DNA from: Burkholderiales bacterium
GTDB lineage: Bacteria; Pseudomonadota; Gammaproteobacteria; Burkholderiales; Burkholderiaceae_C
Direction of reading: 5' to 3'
DNA: 64,000 nt
Assembly (NCBI GenBank): GCA_028864885.1
Contig: JAGWLR010000003.1
Coordinates: forward strand, 1-64,000
The notes beneath the pieces are model-generated. The model had not been told where the DNA came from. It did not search any database and saw only the letters and a program-made list of their open reading frames with translations. The first letter of the stretch is position 1. Every line of letters begins with the position of its first letter. Shown here in pieces: positions 19,081 to 29,677 of this stretch. Position numbers and translations under genes: made by a program.

Positions 19081-21588
19081 TCAGCGCTGCTTCTTGCGCT
19101 GCCCCGGGCGCGATGAACCAGCACGCCCCTTTGACTCACCTTGATCCCGAGGGGGCAGGCCCGTGTGCTGGGTCAGCAGCAGGCCCTTGCGAGGCTGTGC
19201 CTTGGGGATGTTGCGCGGATCGGCCGACTCGTTGGCGCGGCTGTTGCCCACTTTGCCCGCACCGCGATTGACACGCCCTGTGGTCACCACCGAAGCCTTG
19301 GTACCCGATGCCGTCGAGTTCTTGCGACGTGCGCTTTCATAGCCGCCATCCGTGGCCGGCTGGTAGTTTGGGATCAGGTGGTTGGGGCCATTGCCGATCA
19401 GGTCATAACGGCCCATGGCCTTGAGCGCATCGCGCAGCAAGGGCCAGTTGTTGGGGTCGTGATAACGCAAGAAGGCCTTGTGCAAGCGGCGGCGTTTTTC
19501 GCCCTTGACGATGTCCACCTTTTCGCCTTTGCCTGCTTGGCGACTGATGCCCTTGAGCGGGTTCAGGCCCGAGTGGTACATGGCCGTGGCCGTGGCCATC
19601 GGGCTGGGGTAGAAGGTCTGCACCTGGTCAGCCTTGAAGCCATTGCGCTTGAGCCAGATGGCCAGGTTCATCATGTCTTCATCGGTGGTGCCGGGGTGGG
19701 CAGCGATGAAGTAGGGGATGAGGTATTGCTTCTTGCCAGCCTCTTCGCTGAACTGCTCAAACATCTGCTTGAAGCGGTCATACGTGCCGATGCCCGGCTT
19801 CATCATCTTGGTCAGCGGGCCGTTCTCGGTATGCTCGGGCGCGATCTTGAGGTAGCCGCCCACGTGGTGGGTGACCAGCTCTTTGACGTACTCGGGCGCG
19901 CGCACGGCCAGGTCGTAGCGCAGGCCTGATCCAATCAGGATCTTCTTGATGCCGGGCAGGGCGCGGGCGCGGCGGTACATGCGCACCAGTGGGCCGTGGT
20001 CGGTATGCAGGTTGGAGCAGATGCCCGGGTACACGCACGAGGGCTTGCGGCAAGCCGCTTCAATGGCTTTGGACGCACAACCCAGACGGTACATATTAGC
20101 CGTGGGGCCACCCAGGTCAGAGATGACGCCGGTGAAGCCCTTGACCTTGTCGCGGATGTCTTCTATCTCTTTGAGCACCGAGGCTTCAGAGCGGCTTTGG
20201 ATGATGCGGCCTTCGTGCTCGGTGATGGAGCAGAAGGTGCAGCCGCCAAAGCAGCCGCGCATGATGTTGACGCTGAAGCGGATCATGTCCCACGCGGGGA
20301 TCTTGGCGTCGCCGTATTTGGGGTGCGGGGCGCGAGCGTAGGGCAGGTCAAAGACCAGGTCCATCTCGGGCGTGGTCAGTGGGATGGGGGGCGGGTTGAT
20401 CCACACATCCTGTGCGCCGGGGCCTTCGCCATGCAATTGGACCAAGGCGCGGGCGTTGCCGGGATTGGTCTCCAGGTGCAACACGCGGTTCGCGTGGGCA
20501 TACAGCACGGGGTCGCTGGCCACTTGTTCGTAAGACGGCAGGCGGATCACGGTGCGATCACGCGCGGGCATGACGATCTTGCCGCTGCGCTCGGGCAGGG
20601 GCATCAAGGTGGACGCCGCTTTTTTGGCGGCCAGGGCCGGGTTGCTGACGATCTTGATGGGCTTGGCACCACCGGCCAGATCGGCTTGGATCGCCTGACC
20701 CGGCTTCTTGGTGGGATCGAATTCACCCGCTTCTTCCAAGGCGCAACTGCCACCTTGTTCAGCCGCCTGCTGACCCGTGGTCATGTAGGGGTTGATGTGC
20801 TGGTCGATGCGGCCAGGCAGATCGACCTCGGTCGAGTCCAACTCGAACCAGTCTTGGGCGGTGGTGTCTTTGCGCCGTCGGATGAAGGCGGTGCCGCGCA
20901 CATCGGTGATGCTGGTCACGGGCTCGCCCGCAGCCAGGCGGTGGGCCACTTCAATGATGGCGCGTTCGGCATTGCCGTACAGCAGCAGGTCGGCCTTGGC
21001 GTCCATCAGGATGGAGCGGCGCACCTTGTCGGACCAGTAGTCGTAATGGGCGATGCGGCGCAGCGAGGCTTCGATGCCGCCCATGATGATAGGTACCTCT
21101 TTGAAGGCTTCGCGGCATCGCTGGGCGTACACGGCGGAGCAGCGGTCAGGCCGTGCGCCGCCCAGGCCCCCGGGCGTGTAAGCGTCGTCACTGCGAATTT
21201 TGCGATCAGCCGTGTAGCGATTGATCATTGAGTCCATGTTGCCCGCCGCCACGCCCCAAAACAAATTGGGTTTTCCCAGGGCCTTAAAGGGCTCGGCACT
21301 CAACCAGTCGGGTTGCGCAATGATGCCCACGCGAAAGCCCTGGTTCTCCAGCACGCGGCCGATGACGGCCATGCCAAAGCTGGGGTGGTCCACATAGGCG
21401 TCGCCCGTGACGATGATGACGTCGCAGCTGTCCCAGCCCAGCGCGTCCATCTCGGCACGACTGGTGGGCAGGAACTTGGCCGATCCCAAACGCTTGGCCC
21501 CAGACGGCTTGTACGGCTTGTAGCTGTCGATGGGTTTGGCGCTTGGGACGGCGGGAGCGGCGGGGGACTCAAGGGTCAGATCAGACAT
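19081..21588 (-). CDS. ygiQ: YgiQ family radical SAM protein
   Basis: [19 protein letters not shown] radical SAM Cys motif; [23 protein letters not shown]-terminus. Confidence 0.95.
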   Translation of the reverse strand: MSDLTLESPAAPAVPSAKPIDSYKPYKPSGAKRLGSAKFLPTSRAEMDALGWDSCDVIIVTGDAYVDHPSFGMAVIGRVLENQGFRVGIIAQPDWLSAEPFKALGKPNLFWGVAAGNMDSMINRYTADRKIRSDDAYTPGGLGGARPDRCSAVYAQRCREAFKEVPIIMGGIEASLRRIAHYDYWSDKVRRSILMDAKADLLLYGNAERAIIEVAHRLAAGEPVTSITDVRGTAFIRRRKDTTAQDWFELDSTEVDLPGRIDQHINPYMTTGQQAAEQGGSCALEEAGEFDPTKKPGQAIQADLAGGAKPIKIVSNPALAAKKAASTLMPLPERSGKIVMPARDRTVIRLPSYEQVASDPVLYAHANRVLHLETNPGNARALVQLHGEGPGAQDVWINPPPIPLTTPEMDLVFDLPYARAPHPKYGDAKIPAWDMIRFSVNIMRGCFGGCTFCSITEHEGRIIQSRSEASVLKEIEDIRDKVKGFTGVISDLGGPTANMYRLGCASKAIEAACRKPSCVYPGICSNLHTDHGPLVRMYRRARALPGIKKILIGSGLRYDLAVRAPEYVKELVTHHVGGYLKIAPEHTENGPLTKMMKPGIGTYDRFKQMFEQFSEEAGKKQYLIPYFIAAHPGTTDEDMMNLAIWLKRNGFKADQVQTFYPSPMATATAMYHSGLNPLKGISRQAGKGEKVDIVKGEKRRRLHKAFLRYHDPNNWPLLRDALKAMGRYDLIGNGPNHLIPNYQPATDGGYESARRKNSTASGTKASVVTTGRVNRGAGKVGNSRANESADPRNIPKAQPRKGLLLTQHTGLPPRDQGESKGRAGSSRPGQRKKQR

Positions 21589-21675
21589 AACCCTCTATTG
21601 TCGCCGGTCTGCCTTTTCAAGAGGCCCCATTTTTAAAAGGGCTTTTTTTGATCAGGGTGCGAGAGCGGCGAGGCG

Positions 21676-23094
21676 TCAGCGTTCTTGCTGGATCACGTCC
21701 TTGAGCAAACGGGCCTTGGTTTTCTTGCCTTTGACGTTGATTTTGTTGAGCTGGGACACGGCCTTGGCGGCCACGCTGCGCTCCATCGCCACGTAGGTGT
21801 GGAAGTCGGTGACGTTGATCTTGCCGATCCGGCTGCCCTGAAAGCCCCCCTCGCCCGTCAGCGCGCCCAGCACGTCGCCAGGGCGCAGCTTTTCCTTGCG
21901 GCCACCCAGAATCTGAATGGTGACTATGGGGGGCAGCAGGGGCTCGTTGCTGGCGGGCGTCAGCTCGCTCAGTTTGTGCCATTCGGACTCGCGACCTTGC
22001 AGCAGCTCGATGTTGCCCACGCGGCCCATCTCGTCCATGCTGGCCAAGTTCAGGGCCCAGCCTTCTGCATCGCCCCGGCCGGTACGGCCAATGCGGTGGA
22101 TGTGGATTTCGGGGTCTGGGGTCACGTCCACGTTGATGACAGCCTCCAGTTGGGCGATGTCCAGGCCGCGTGCGGCGACGTCGGTGGCCACCAGCACCGA
22201 AGCGCTTCGGTTGGCGAATTGGATCAAGACCTGATCGCGGTCACGCTGTTCCAGGTCGCCATGCAGGGCAATGGCTTCGATGCCATGGGCGCTCAGCACA
22301 TCGACCAAGTCACGGCATTGCTGCTTGGTGTTGCAAAAGGCAATGGTGCTGGTGGGGCGGTAGTGCAGCAGCAGTTGGGCCACGGCATCCAGACGCGTTT
22401 CGCGGTCGACTTCGTACCAGCGCTGGCGAATCTTGTTGGCCTCGTGCGTGGTGGCCACTTTCACCTCTTTGGGCTGCCGCAGGAACTGCGCGCTTAGCTT
22501 GGCAATGCCTTCGGGGTAGGTGGCCGAGAACAGCAGAGTCTGGCGGTCCTTGGGGCATTGACGGGCCACGTAGACGATGTCGTCGTGAAAGCCCATGTCC
22601 AGCATGCGATCGGCTTCGTCCAGCACCAGGGTGTTGAGGGCGCCCAAATCCAGCGTGCCGCGCTCCAGGTGGTCCATGATGCGACCGGGCGTGCCCACCG
22701 CGATGTGCGCACCGTGGGCCAGGCTTTCGATTTGCGGGCGCATGGTGCTGCCGCCGCACAGGGTGATCACCTTGATGTTGGCTTCAGAGCGGGCCAGGCG
22801 ACGAATCTCTTGGCAGACCTGATCGGCCAGCTCGCGCGTGGGGCACAGCACCAGGGCTTGCACGTTCAGATTTTTGACATCCAGCCGGTTGAGCAAGGGC
22901 AGGGTGAAGGCGGCGGTTTTGCCGCTGCCGGTCTTGGCTTGGGCGATCAGGTCGTGTCCGGCCAGGGTCAAAGGCAGGCTGGCGGCCTGGATGGGCGTCA
23001 TGCTCAGGTAGCCCAGGCTTTGCAAGGTGTCTTGCATGGCGGGGCTCAGCGGCAGGGTGCTGAAGGAGGGACTGGAGGCCTGGAATGCGGTCAT
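21676..23094 (-). CDS. dbpA: DEAD-box ATP-dependent RNA helicase DbpA
   Basis: AQAKTGSGKTAAF, VLDEADRMLDMGF, HRIGRTGRG, DbpA-like C-terminal RNA-binding domain. Confidence 0.93.
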   Translation of the reverse strand: MTAFQASSPSFSTLPLSPAMQDTLQSLGYLSMTPIQAASLPLTLAGHDLIAQAKTGSGKTAAFTLPLLNRLDVKNLNVQALVLCPTRELADQVCQEIRRLARSEANIKVITLCGGSTMRPQIESLAHGAHIAVGTPGRIMDHLERGTLDLGALNTLVLDEADRMLDMGFHDDIVYVARQCPKDRQTLLFSATYPEGIAKLSAQFLRQPKEVKVATTHEANKIRQRWYEVDRETRLDAVAQLLLHYRPTSTIAFCNTKQQCRDLVDVLSAHGIEAIALHGDLEQRDRDQVLIQFANRSASVLVATDVAARGLDIAQLEAVINVDVTPDPEIHIHRIGRTGRGDAEGWALNLASMDEMGRVGNIELLQGRESEWHKLSELTPASNEPLLPPIVTIQILGGRKEKLRPGDVLGALTGEGGFQGSRIGKINVTDFHTYVAMERSVAAKAVSQLNKINVKGKKTKARLLKDVIQQER

Positions 23095-23132
23095 GGGGCG
23101 GATTATCCGCAGGTGGCGCAGGCTAATTTCTG

Positions 23133-23470
23133 ATGATGGCACTGCTGGCCATGGTGGCGATCTTTGCGATCAGCTGGATCATGGGACGTTTGAGGGGCGG
23201 TAGCGCCGCTCAAGGGCCACAACTGGCCGGCGCCGGTGCGCCTTACACGTCACAGCCGATGTCGCCACCCGAGCCGCAATCGGCGCAGCGTCAGTCTTTG
23301 GATGTGACGCCTGTTGCGGCGGGCGCGGTGGGGCAGCAAGGCAGCGTGCCCGTTGGCTTTGACGCCGCGAGGGCTTCCAGCGCGTGGTCAAGATGCTGTT
23401 CATTCGCCTGCAGGCCGCCAACGATGCAGGTGACTGGGCGATTGCCGGGATCACTCCTTTACAAGCCTGA
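23133..23470 (+). pseudogene. Truncated, frameshifted Tim44-like protein remnant
   Basis: Starts in a TM segment (MMALLAMVAIFAISWIMGRLRGG). GFDA in frame 1 continues as EGFQRVVKMLFIRLQAANDAGDW in another frame after an apparent extra GC dinucleotide at about 23366-23368. Stops at 23470 without the rest of the domain. Confidence 0.6.
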
Positions 23471-23472
23471 TT

Positions 23473-24426
23473 TCAGCCCTGGCCACGCACCCTGCTGGCC
23501 ACGCGCTGCAACAGGCTGACCCCGGCCAGCACCAAGGCGCCTGCCACTACGCCCCCCACGGTGTCCAGCAGCGCGGGGGTGATGGCGGCCAACAAGGTGC
23601 CCAGTCCTGGCACTTGGGCGGCGACTTCGCTGGCATGGTGTGCGAGCTCATGCTCGCCAGGCAGGCCGTGCATCAAGATTCCGCCGCCCACCATGAACAT
23701 GGCGACGGTACCGGCCACGGTCAAGCCCTTCATCAGCAAGGGGGCTGCGCGCAGCAGGCCACGACCGATGGTTTGCAAGGCGCGCGTGCCGGCGCTTTGC
23801 CCTGGCAGTTGATGCAGATACAAGCCCGCATCGTCCATTTTCACGATGGCGGCGACCAGGCCGTACACGCCCACGGTCATGATGAAGGCCACACCGACCA
23901 ACACGCTTACCTGGGTCAGGAATGAGGCCGTGGCCACCGTGCCCAGGGTGATGGCAATGATCTCGGCCGACAGGATGAAGTCGGTGCGGATGGCGCCTGC
24001 AATCTTGTCTTTCTCGTAGGCCACCAGGTCAACCTTGGGGTCGGACAGGGCCTGCACCAGTTCAGCATGGTGCGTCTGCTCTTCTTGCTGGCTGTGAAAG
24101 AACTTGTGCGCCAGCTTTTCAAAGCCTTCAAAACACAAATAGGCGCCGCCCAGCATCAGCAAAGGTGTGATCAACCAAGGGGCTAAGGCACTGATGGCCA
24201 GCGCAGCGGGCACCAAAATGGCTTTGTTCTTGAGGGAACCCTTGCCCACGGCCCACACCACCGGCAGTTCCCGGTCGGCCGTGACACCTGCCACCTGCTG
24301 GGCATTCAAAGCCAGATCGTCACCCAGAACGCCGGTGGTCTTTTGGGCGGCGACTTTGGTCAGCACGGCCACATCGTCCAGCACGGTGGCGATGTCGTCG
24401 ATCAGGGCCAAAAGGCTCGAAGCCAT
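23473..24426 (-). CDS. DUF808 family membrane protein (YedI-like)
   Basis: MASSLLALIDDIATVLDDVAVLTKVAAQKTTGVLGDDLALNAQQVAG. Confidence 0.92.
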   Translation of the reverse strand: MASSLLALIDDIATVLDDVAVLTKVAAQKTTGVLGDDLALNAQQVAGVTADRELPVVWAVGKGSLKNKAILVPAALAISALAPWLITPLLMLGGAYLCFEGFEKLAHKFFHSQQEEQTHHAELVQALSDPKVDLVAYEKDKIAGAIRTDFILSAEIIAITLGTVATASFLTQVSVLVGVAFIMTVGVYGLVAAIVKMDDAGLYLHQLPGQSAGTRALQTIGRGLLRAAPLLMKGLTVAGTVAMFMVGGGILMHGLPGEHELAHHASEVAAQVPGLGTLLAAITPALLDTVGGVVAGALVLAGVSLLQRVASRVRGQG

Positions 24427-24452
24427 GGAGTTGTAGTCCTTGTCTGATTGGA

Positions 24453-26522
24453 ATGGGAAGCTTGTCCGCAAAGCCGGCTCGTACCCAGAAAAACGGGTTT
24501 TCCCTCGCTATTTGGATGAGCGAGCCCATGGGATTGAAGGGAACATTGTCCCATTCAAGGATGCTGCGCAAATGGTTTTCGGTATCGATGCACACGATCA
24601 CCGAGTTCGCGGCCATTGTGGTGGCCCTGCTGGTGTTCACCCTGGCCTGGCACACCAGTTCGGTGGGGCAACCGGGCAACATCCTGATCATTGGATGCGG
24701 CTTTCTGGCGGTGGGCTTGATCGATCTGGGACATGTCTTGTCCTACAAAGGAATGCCTGACTTTGTCACGCCCGCTTCGCCGGAAAAGGCGATCCACTTC
24801 TGGCTGGTGGGGCGCTATACCGCCGCGTTGACCCTTTTGGTTGCCGCCAGCCGCCCGGTCAAGTCGATGTTCGGCTTGCCTTGGCGCTACGTGATGCTGG
24901 CGCTCTCTCTGAGCTATGTGATGGCCGTGTATGCCATCGAGTTCCTGGCCCCGCAGGTTTGGCCCCGCACCTTTGTCGATGGGCTGGGGTTGACGCCATT
25001 CAAACGGGTGGCCGAATACGGTGTCATCGTGATCGCTGCCGTGGCAGCCTGGGCTTTTCGTCGCTGGGGCGGGCGCGAGCGCGTCTACAACACCACCGAC
25101 CTGTGCGCGGCCGCTCTCATCACGATCTTGTCCGAGTTGTGCCTGACGCTGTACTCCGACGTCAGCGATCTGTTCAGCCTGCTGGGGCATCTGTACAAGA
25201 TCGTGGCGTACTACTTCATCTATCGCGCCGTGTTTGTGACGAGCGTGCGTGATCCTTACAACCGCCTGAGCGTCGAGGTGGAAGAGCGGCGTGAGGCGGA
25301 GCAGCGAGTTGAATTTCTGGCTTATCACGACGTCTTGACCCGATTACCGAACCGGGACTTGGCCCGCGATCGCTTGACGCAAGCCATCGCCGATGCACAC
25401 CGTCATGGCTCCATGGTGGCCACCAGCCTGCGTGAGCATGTGCGAGAGGCTGACACCGTGAGCCGGCAGGGGGGCGATGAATTCCTGCTGATCCTCAAAG
25501 ACCTGCCTGATGTGGACATGGTTGTGCCCATCGTCTCGAAGCTACTGGCTGAGCTGTGCGTGCCGGTGATGCTGGCTGGCCGCGAGCTGACGACCTCGGC
25601 CTCGATGGGCATTGCGATGTATCCGCATGATGGGCAGGACTTTGAAACCCTGTCTCAGAAAGCCGATACGGCGATGTATCGCGCCAAGGCAGAAGGGCGC
25701 AACACCTATCGGTTCTTCGACGATCGGATGAACCAGGAATCGATCGAGCGCCTGACCCTGCTGCAGGAACTGCGCCGGGCTTTGGAGCACAAGCAGTTTG
25801 TTCTGCATTACCAGCCGCAAATCGATCTGCAGACCCGTCGGGTCGTGGGCATGGAAGCCCTGATCCGTTGGCAGCATCCAGAAAAAGGCCTGATTCCGCC
25901 GAATGTGTTCATCCCGATCGCCGAAGAAAGTGGCCTGATTGTGCCCATGGGGGATTGGGTGATTGAAGAAGCCGCCACACAGTCGGTCGCCTTGACTGCG
26001 CAAGGCTTGCCCGCCATCCCCGTTGCAGTGAATCTGTCGGCCCTGCAGTTCCGGCGTGGCAACCTGGAAGAGGTGGTGGCTCAGGCCTTGAAACAGTCAG
26101 GCCTGTCGCCCAGCCTGCTTGAGCTGGAGCTGACCGAGTCGGTTCTGATCAGCGACACCGAATCAGTCGAGACCCGCTTGCGCGGTTTGCAGCGCATGGG
26201 GGTCACCTTGTCGATCGATGATTTCGGAACCGGCTATTCCAGCTTGTCCTACCTCAATCGCTTTTCGGTGGACAAGCTCAAGATCGATCAGAGCTTCGTG
26301 CGCGACCTCAATCGCAATCCTGACGATGTGGGCATCGTTCGCGCCATCATCCAGATGGCCAGCAGCCTGGGCTTGAAAACCATCGCCGAAGGGGTGGAAA
26401 CAGAGACCATGGCCGAGTTGCTGACCCAACTGGGTTGCGACGAGGCGCAGGGCTACTACTTCGCCCGCCCCATGCCTGCCGATGCGCTGACGGTTTGGTT
26501 TCGGGATCAAGCTCGAGCCTGA
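24453..26522 (+). CDS. MASE3-GGDEF(internally deleted)-EAL protein, predicted c-di-GMP phosphodiesterase
   Basis: MASE3-like N-terminus (ITEFAAIVVALLVFTLAWH ... DLGHVLSYKGMPDF), SRQGGDEFLLIL, intact EAL motifs (GMEALIRWQHP, DDFGTGYSSLSYL, AEGVET). Confidence 0.9.
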   Translation: MGSLSAKPARTQKNGFSLAIWMSEPMGLKGTLSHSRMLRKWFSVSMHTITEFAAIVVALLVFTLAWHTSSVGQPGNILIIGCGFLAVGLIDLGHVLSYKGMPDFVTPASPEKAIHFWLVGRYTAALTLLVAASRPVKSMFGLPWRYVMLALSLSYVMAVYAIEFLAPQVWPRTFVDGLGLTPFKRVAEYGVIVIAAVAAWAFRRWGGRERVYNTTDLCAAALITILSELCLTLYSDVSDLFSLLGHLYKIVAYYFIYRAVFVTSVRDPYNRLSVEVEERREAEQRVEFLAYHDVLTRLPNRDLARDRLTQAIADAHRHGSMVATSLREHVREADTVSRQGGDEFLLILKDLPDVDMVVPIVSKLLAELCVPVMLAGRELTTSASMGIAMYPHDGQDFETLSQKADTAMYRAKAEGRNTYRFFDDRMNQESIERLTLLQELRRALEHKQFVLHYQPQIDLQTRRVVGMEALIRWQHPEKGLIPPNVFIPIAEESGLIVPMGDWVIEEAATQSVALTAQGLPAIPVAVNLSALQFRRGNLEEVVAQALKQSGLSPSLLELELTESVLISDTESVETRLRGLQRMGVTLSIDDFGTGYSSLSYLNRFSVDKLKIDQSFVRDLNRNPDDVGIVRAIIQMASSLGLKTIAEGVETETMAELLTQLGCDEAQGYYFARPMPADALTVWFRDQARA

Positions 26523-28447
26523 GTAGGCAAGGTCTCTTCGGCGTCTTCTTCGTTGCCCAGAAAACCGCCAGATTGGTGAGCCCACAGTCGCGCGTAAAGC
26601 CCATTGCGTGCCAGCAAGGAAGCGTGATCGCCTTCTTCCACAATTCGACCATGATCCAGCACGATGAGGCGATCCATCGCGGCAATGGTGGACAAACGGT
26701 GTGCAATGGCGACCACCGTCTTGCCTTCCATCAGTCGATACAGGCTGGCCTGGATCGCGGCTTCGACTTCTGAATCCAGTGCGCTGGTGGCTTCGTCCAG
26801 CAAGAGGATCGGTGCGTCTTTGAGCATGACGCGGGCAATGGCAATGCGCTGACGCTGCCCACCTGAGAGTTTCACGCCGCGTTCGCCCACGTGGGCTTCA
26901 AATCCCGATCGGCCTTTGGGATCGGTCAGGGTGGCGATGAAGTCGGCAGCTTCGGCCTTGCGGGCTGCGACCCACATGGCTTCGTCGCTGGCATCGGGAC
27001 GACCGTACAGGATGTTGTCGCGAACCGAGCGGTGCAGCAATGAGGTGTCTTGCGTCACCATCCCCACCTGGGCGCGCAGGCTGTTCTGGGTGACATGGGC
27101 CACGTTCTGCCCATCAATGAGCACCTCACCCGCGCTCACATCGTAGAAGCGCAGCAGCAGGTTGACGATGGTGGATTTGCCCGCGCCGGAGCGCCCCACC
27201 AGGCCGATCTTTTCGCCCGGACGAATCCGCAGGTTCAGATGCTCAATGACAGGCTTGTCGGGGCCATAGGCAAACGACACGTTGCGGAACTCGATCTCGC
27301 CTTGCTGGACCTTCAGGTCAGGTGCATCTGGAGCGTCAACCACAGTTTGTCGACGCGACAGGGTGTTGATGCCGTCCTGTACGGTGCCCACATGCTCGAA
27401 CAACGCCGCCATTTCCCACATCATCCAATGCGAAATGCCGTTGAGGCGCAAAGCCATGGCCGTGGCCGCCGCCACGGCCCCGATGCCCAACTGGCCATGT
27501 ATCCACAGCCACAAGGTCACGCCACTGGTGCTCAGGATCAACAGCATGCTCAGGGTGTGGTTGACCACTTCGAAGCCGCTGACCAGTCGCATTTGTCCGT
27601 ACACGGTGGTCATGAAATCCTGCATGGCGGCTTGTGCGAAGCCTGCCTCGCGCTTGGCGTGCGAAAACAGCTTGACCGTGGCGATGTTGGTGTAGGCATC
27701 GGTGATGCGGCCTGTCATCAGCGACCGCGCATCGGCTTGGGCCTTGGCCCATTGGCTCAACCGGGGGATGAAGAAAAACAGCGCACCGGCATAACACCCC
27801 AACCAGCCCAGGAACGGCAGCAGCAACCAGATGTCGAAGCCGCCCACCACCGCGCTCATGGTGATGAAGTAGATGACGACGAAAACCAGGATGTCGGTCA
27901 CGATCAGGATCGTGTCGCGCACCGCCAGCGCGGTCTGCATCACCTTGGCGGCAATCCGCCCGGCAAACTCATCTTGATAGAAGCTCATGCTTTGGCCGAG
28001 CAGCAGGCGGTGGAAGTTCCAGCGCAGCCGCATCGGGAAGTTGCCCGCCAGGGTCTGATGCTTGAGCATTGTTTGGAACATCACAGCCAAGGGGCTGGCC
28101 AGCAAAATGGCACTCAGCACGATCAGATGCCCCTTGCGCTCGACCCAAAGTTGCTCGGGCTTGACGGTGCTCAGCCAATCCACGATCTGCCCCAACATGC
28201 TGAAAAGCAGGGCCTCAAATGCGCCAATGGTGGCAGTCAACAGGGTCATGGCCAGCACATAACGGCGCACGCCATGACTGCAGGCCCACAAGAAAGCAAA
28301 AAAGCCCCGGGGCGGGGCTGCGGGAGGGGTGTCGGGGTAAGGATCTACCCAACGCTCAAAAACGCTCCACACGCAAGGGCCTCCTGACAAACTTCCTAAG
28401 TTGATGAGGTTAGCCGATCGAGCCTGCCAACACTCGCCTAGGGGCAA
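26507..28447 (-). CDS. MsbA-like ABC transporter, fused permease and ATPase (start codon uncertain)
   Basis: GLVGRSGAGKSTIVNLLLRFYD, LSGGQRQRIAIARVMLKDAPILLLDEATSALD; six-TM N-terminal domain. Confidence 0.92.
   Translation of the reverse strand: MPLGECWQARSANLINLGSLSGGPCVWSVFERWVDPYPDTPPAAPPRGFFAFLWACSHGVRRYVLAMTLLTATIGAFEALLFSMLGQIVDWLSTVKPEQLWVERKGHLIVLSAILLASPLAVMFQTMLKHQTLAGNFPMRLRWNFHRLLLGQSMSFYQDEFAGRIAAKVMQTALAVRDTILIVTDILVFVVIYFITMSAVVGGFDIWLLLPFLGWLGCYAGALFFFIPRLSQWAKAQADARSLMTGRITDAYTNIATVKLFSHAKREAGFAQAAMQDFMTTVYGQMRLVSGFEVVNHTLSMLLILSTSGVTLWLWIHGQLGIGAVAAATAMALRLNGISHWMMWEMAALFEHVGTVQDGINTLSRRQTVVDAPDAPDLKVQQGEIEFRNVSFAYGPDKPVIEHLNLRIRPGEKIGLVGRSGAGKSTIVNLLLRFYDVSAGEVLIDGQNVAHVTQNSLRAQVGMVTQDTSLLHRSVRDNILYGRPDASDEAMWVAARKAEAADFIATLTDPKGRSGFEAHVGERGVKLSGGQRQRIAIARVMLKDAPILLLDEATSALDSEVEAAIQASLYRLMEGKTVVAIAHRLSTIAAMDRLIVLDHGRIVEEGDHASLLARNGLYARLWAHQSGGFLGNEEDAEETLPTQARA
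28298..28319 (-). terminator. Terminator-like hairpin inside the 5' coding region of the ABC exporter
   Basis: Minus strand AGCCCC-GCCCC-GGGGCT-TTTTT: 6 bp stem, 5 nt loop, T-tract. Confidence 0.4.
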
Positions 28448-28450
28448 TCC

Positions 28451-29410
28451 TTACACGAGAGCAAGTACTTTTGCAGCGTCAAAATAAGTACCGACGGCAT
28501 CATTCTCCGCTGCTCCGATGACTGAACGACCATGTGCCTTGCCAGTTGCCGTCTTGATCGGAGTCTCCCGACGCTCGCCGAGTTCGTTGGTTAACACGAC
28601 GATTTCTGGTGACATGGGATCTCTTGTCCGACGGACCACAATACCTTGCTCACCCGTGTTGAGTTCAACCAGGCAGCCGGGTGGATACAAGCCCAACTCA
28701 CGGATGATGGTGGCACCAAAATAGCCAGCGCTGCGCTGACGGAAGATCTCGGCAGCAGCACGCGTCGATAGCATTCCGCTGCGGCTGACCCGGGGGCTGA
28801 GTTTGGCGCCAAATACATCGCAAGTGCGTAGAGCATCGGCTGTCTGATTGACCTCCGTGAGCCCTTGGGGATAACCTTTTCCGTCAGGCTGTTCATGGTG
28901 CTGGGCCACTGCGATAAGCCAGTCTTCATCAGTGACACCCAGTTGACGCAGCATGTGCCATGTAGCCAAGGGGTGTGCGGCGATTGCTTGGCGCTGATCT
29001 GATGTGGGCGGCTCGACTTGCTGAGCCAGAGTGATCTGCAGCGCCGTGATTGACAGGTTCATGGTCAGAGCAGCCTTGACGGCGCTGTCAATTCGCGAAT
29101 GCACCCAATCCTTGCGTTTGCCAACCAGCGTGACCAACATACCTGTGTGCATTGAATGCAGGATGCCGTAGCGGGCCATTTTTTCCGGGCATGCGTGCAC
29201 GATGTGGAAAATAGCCAAGTCAGGATCGGCTTCAACCAGTTCCACCAGGTTGTGCGAGCACCGGTTGATGTCCGCCACGAAGCCTGAACTGTTCCCTGGA
29301 TTCAGTAGCAAAGGCTCGAGCCATTCGGACAGGTCTTGCCATTGACTCCACCGCAGCAGGGTTTCGGTCACAACCGGGGTGTCATTCATGTTCTGATCTG
29401 CATTAGGCAT
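28451..29410 (-). CDS. HD-GYP-like phosphohydrolase family protein lacking the HD doublet
   Basis: HHEQPDGKGYPQGL and HPLATWHMLRQLG are HD-GYP-like, but AALTMNLSI stands where ALLHDIGK is expected. Confidence 0.75.
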   Translation of the reverse strand: MPNADQNMNDTPVVTETLLRWSQWQDLSEWLEPLLLNPGNSSGFVADINRCSHNLVELVEADPDLAIFHIVHACPEKMARYGILHSMHTGMLVTLVGKRKDWVHSRIDSAVKAALTMNLSITALQITLAQQVEPPTSDQRQAIAAHPLATWHMLRQLGVTDEDWLIAVAQHHEQPDGKGYPQGLTEVNQTADALRTCDVFGAKLSPRVSRSGMLSTRAAAEIFRQRSAGYFGATIIRELGLYPPGCLVELNTGEQGIVVRRTRDPMSPEIVVLTNELGERRETPIKTATGKAHGRSVIGAAENDAVGTYFDAAKVLALV

Positions 29411-29677
29411 GATGGCGGCCAGCATGGTGTTAGCCTGTCAGGCAGGTGGAATGAAAAAAATGGCAATTGGTGCTCAACATACCCCAATCGGGAACTGCGT
29501 GCACGTTCAGAGCGTGAGCGAATCCACATGGTTTGGGGCCGTGTTGCCAATCAAGTCTCTTTTCGGTTGTCTTTGGACAGAATGTAGGTCTAACTGCTCA
29601 CACAGTCAGGGTTTGCTGACGTTGGCTACGAAGGTCAACAAGCTTTTTTGCTTGGGGCGCCGACAAAATCCACACCT

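Noticed and set aside
19996-21231. 411 aa plus-strand ORF opposite ygiQ
   Set aside because: Shadow ORF opposite a clear radical SAM protein.
27050-28387. 445 aa plus-strand ORF opposite the ABC exporter
   Set aside because: Antisense to a clear ABC transporter; His/Gln-rich composition without a recognisable domain.
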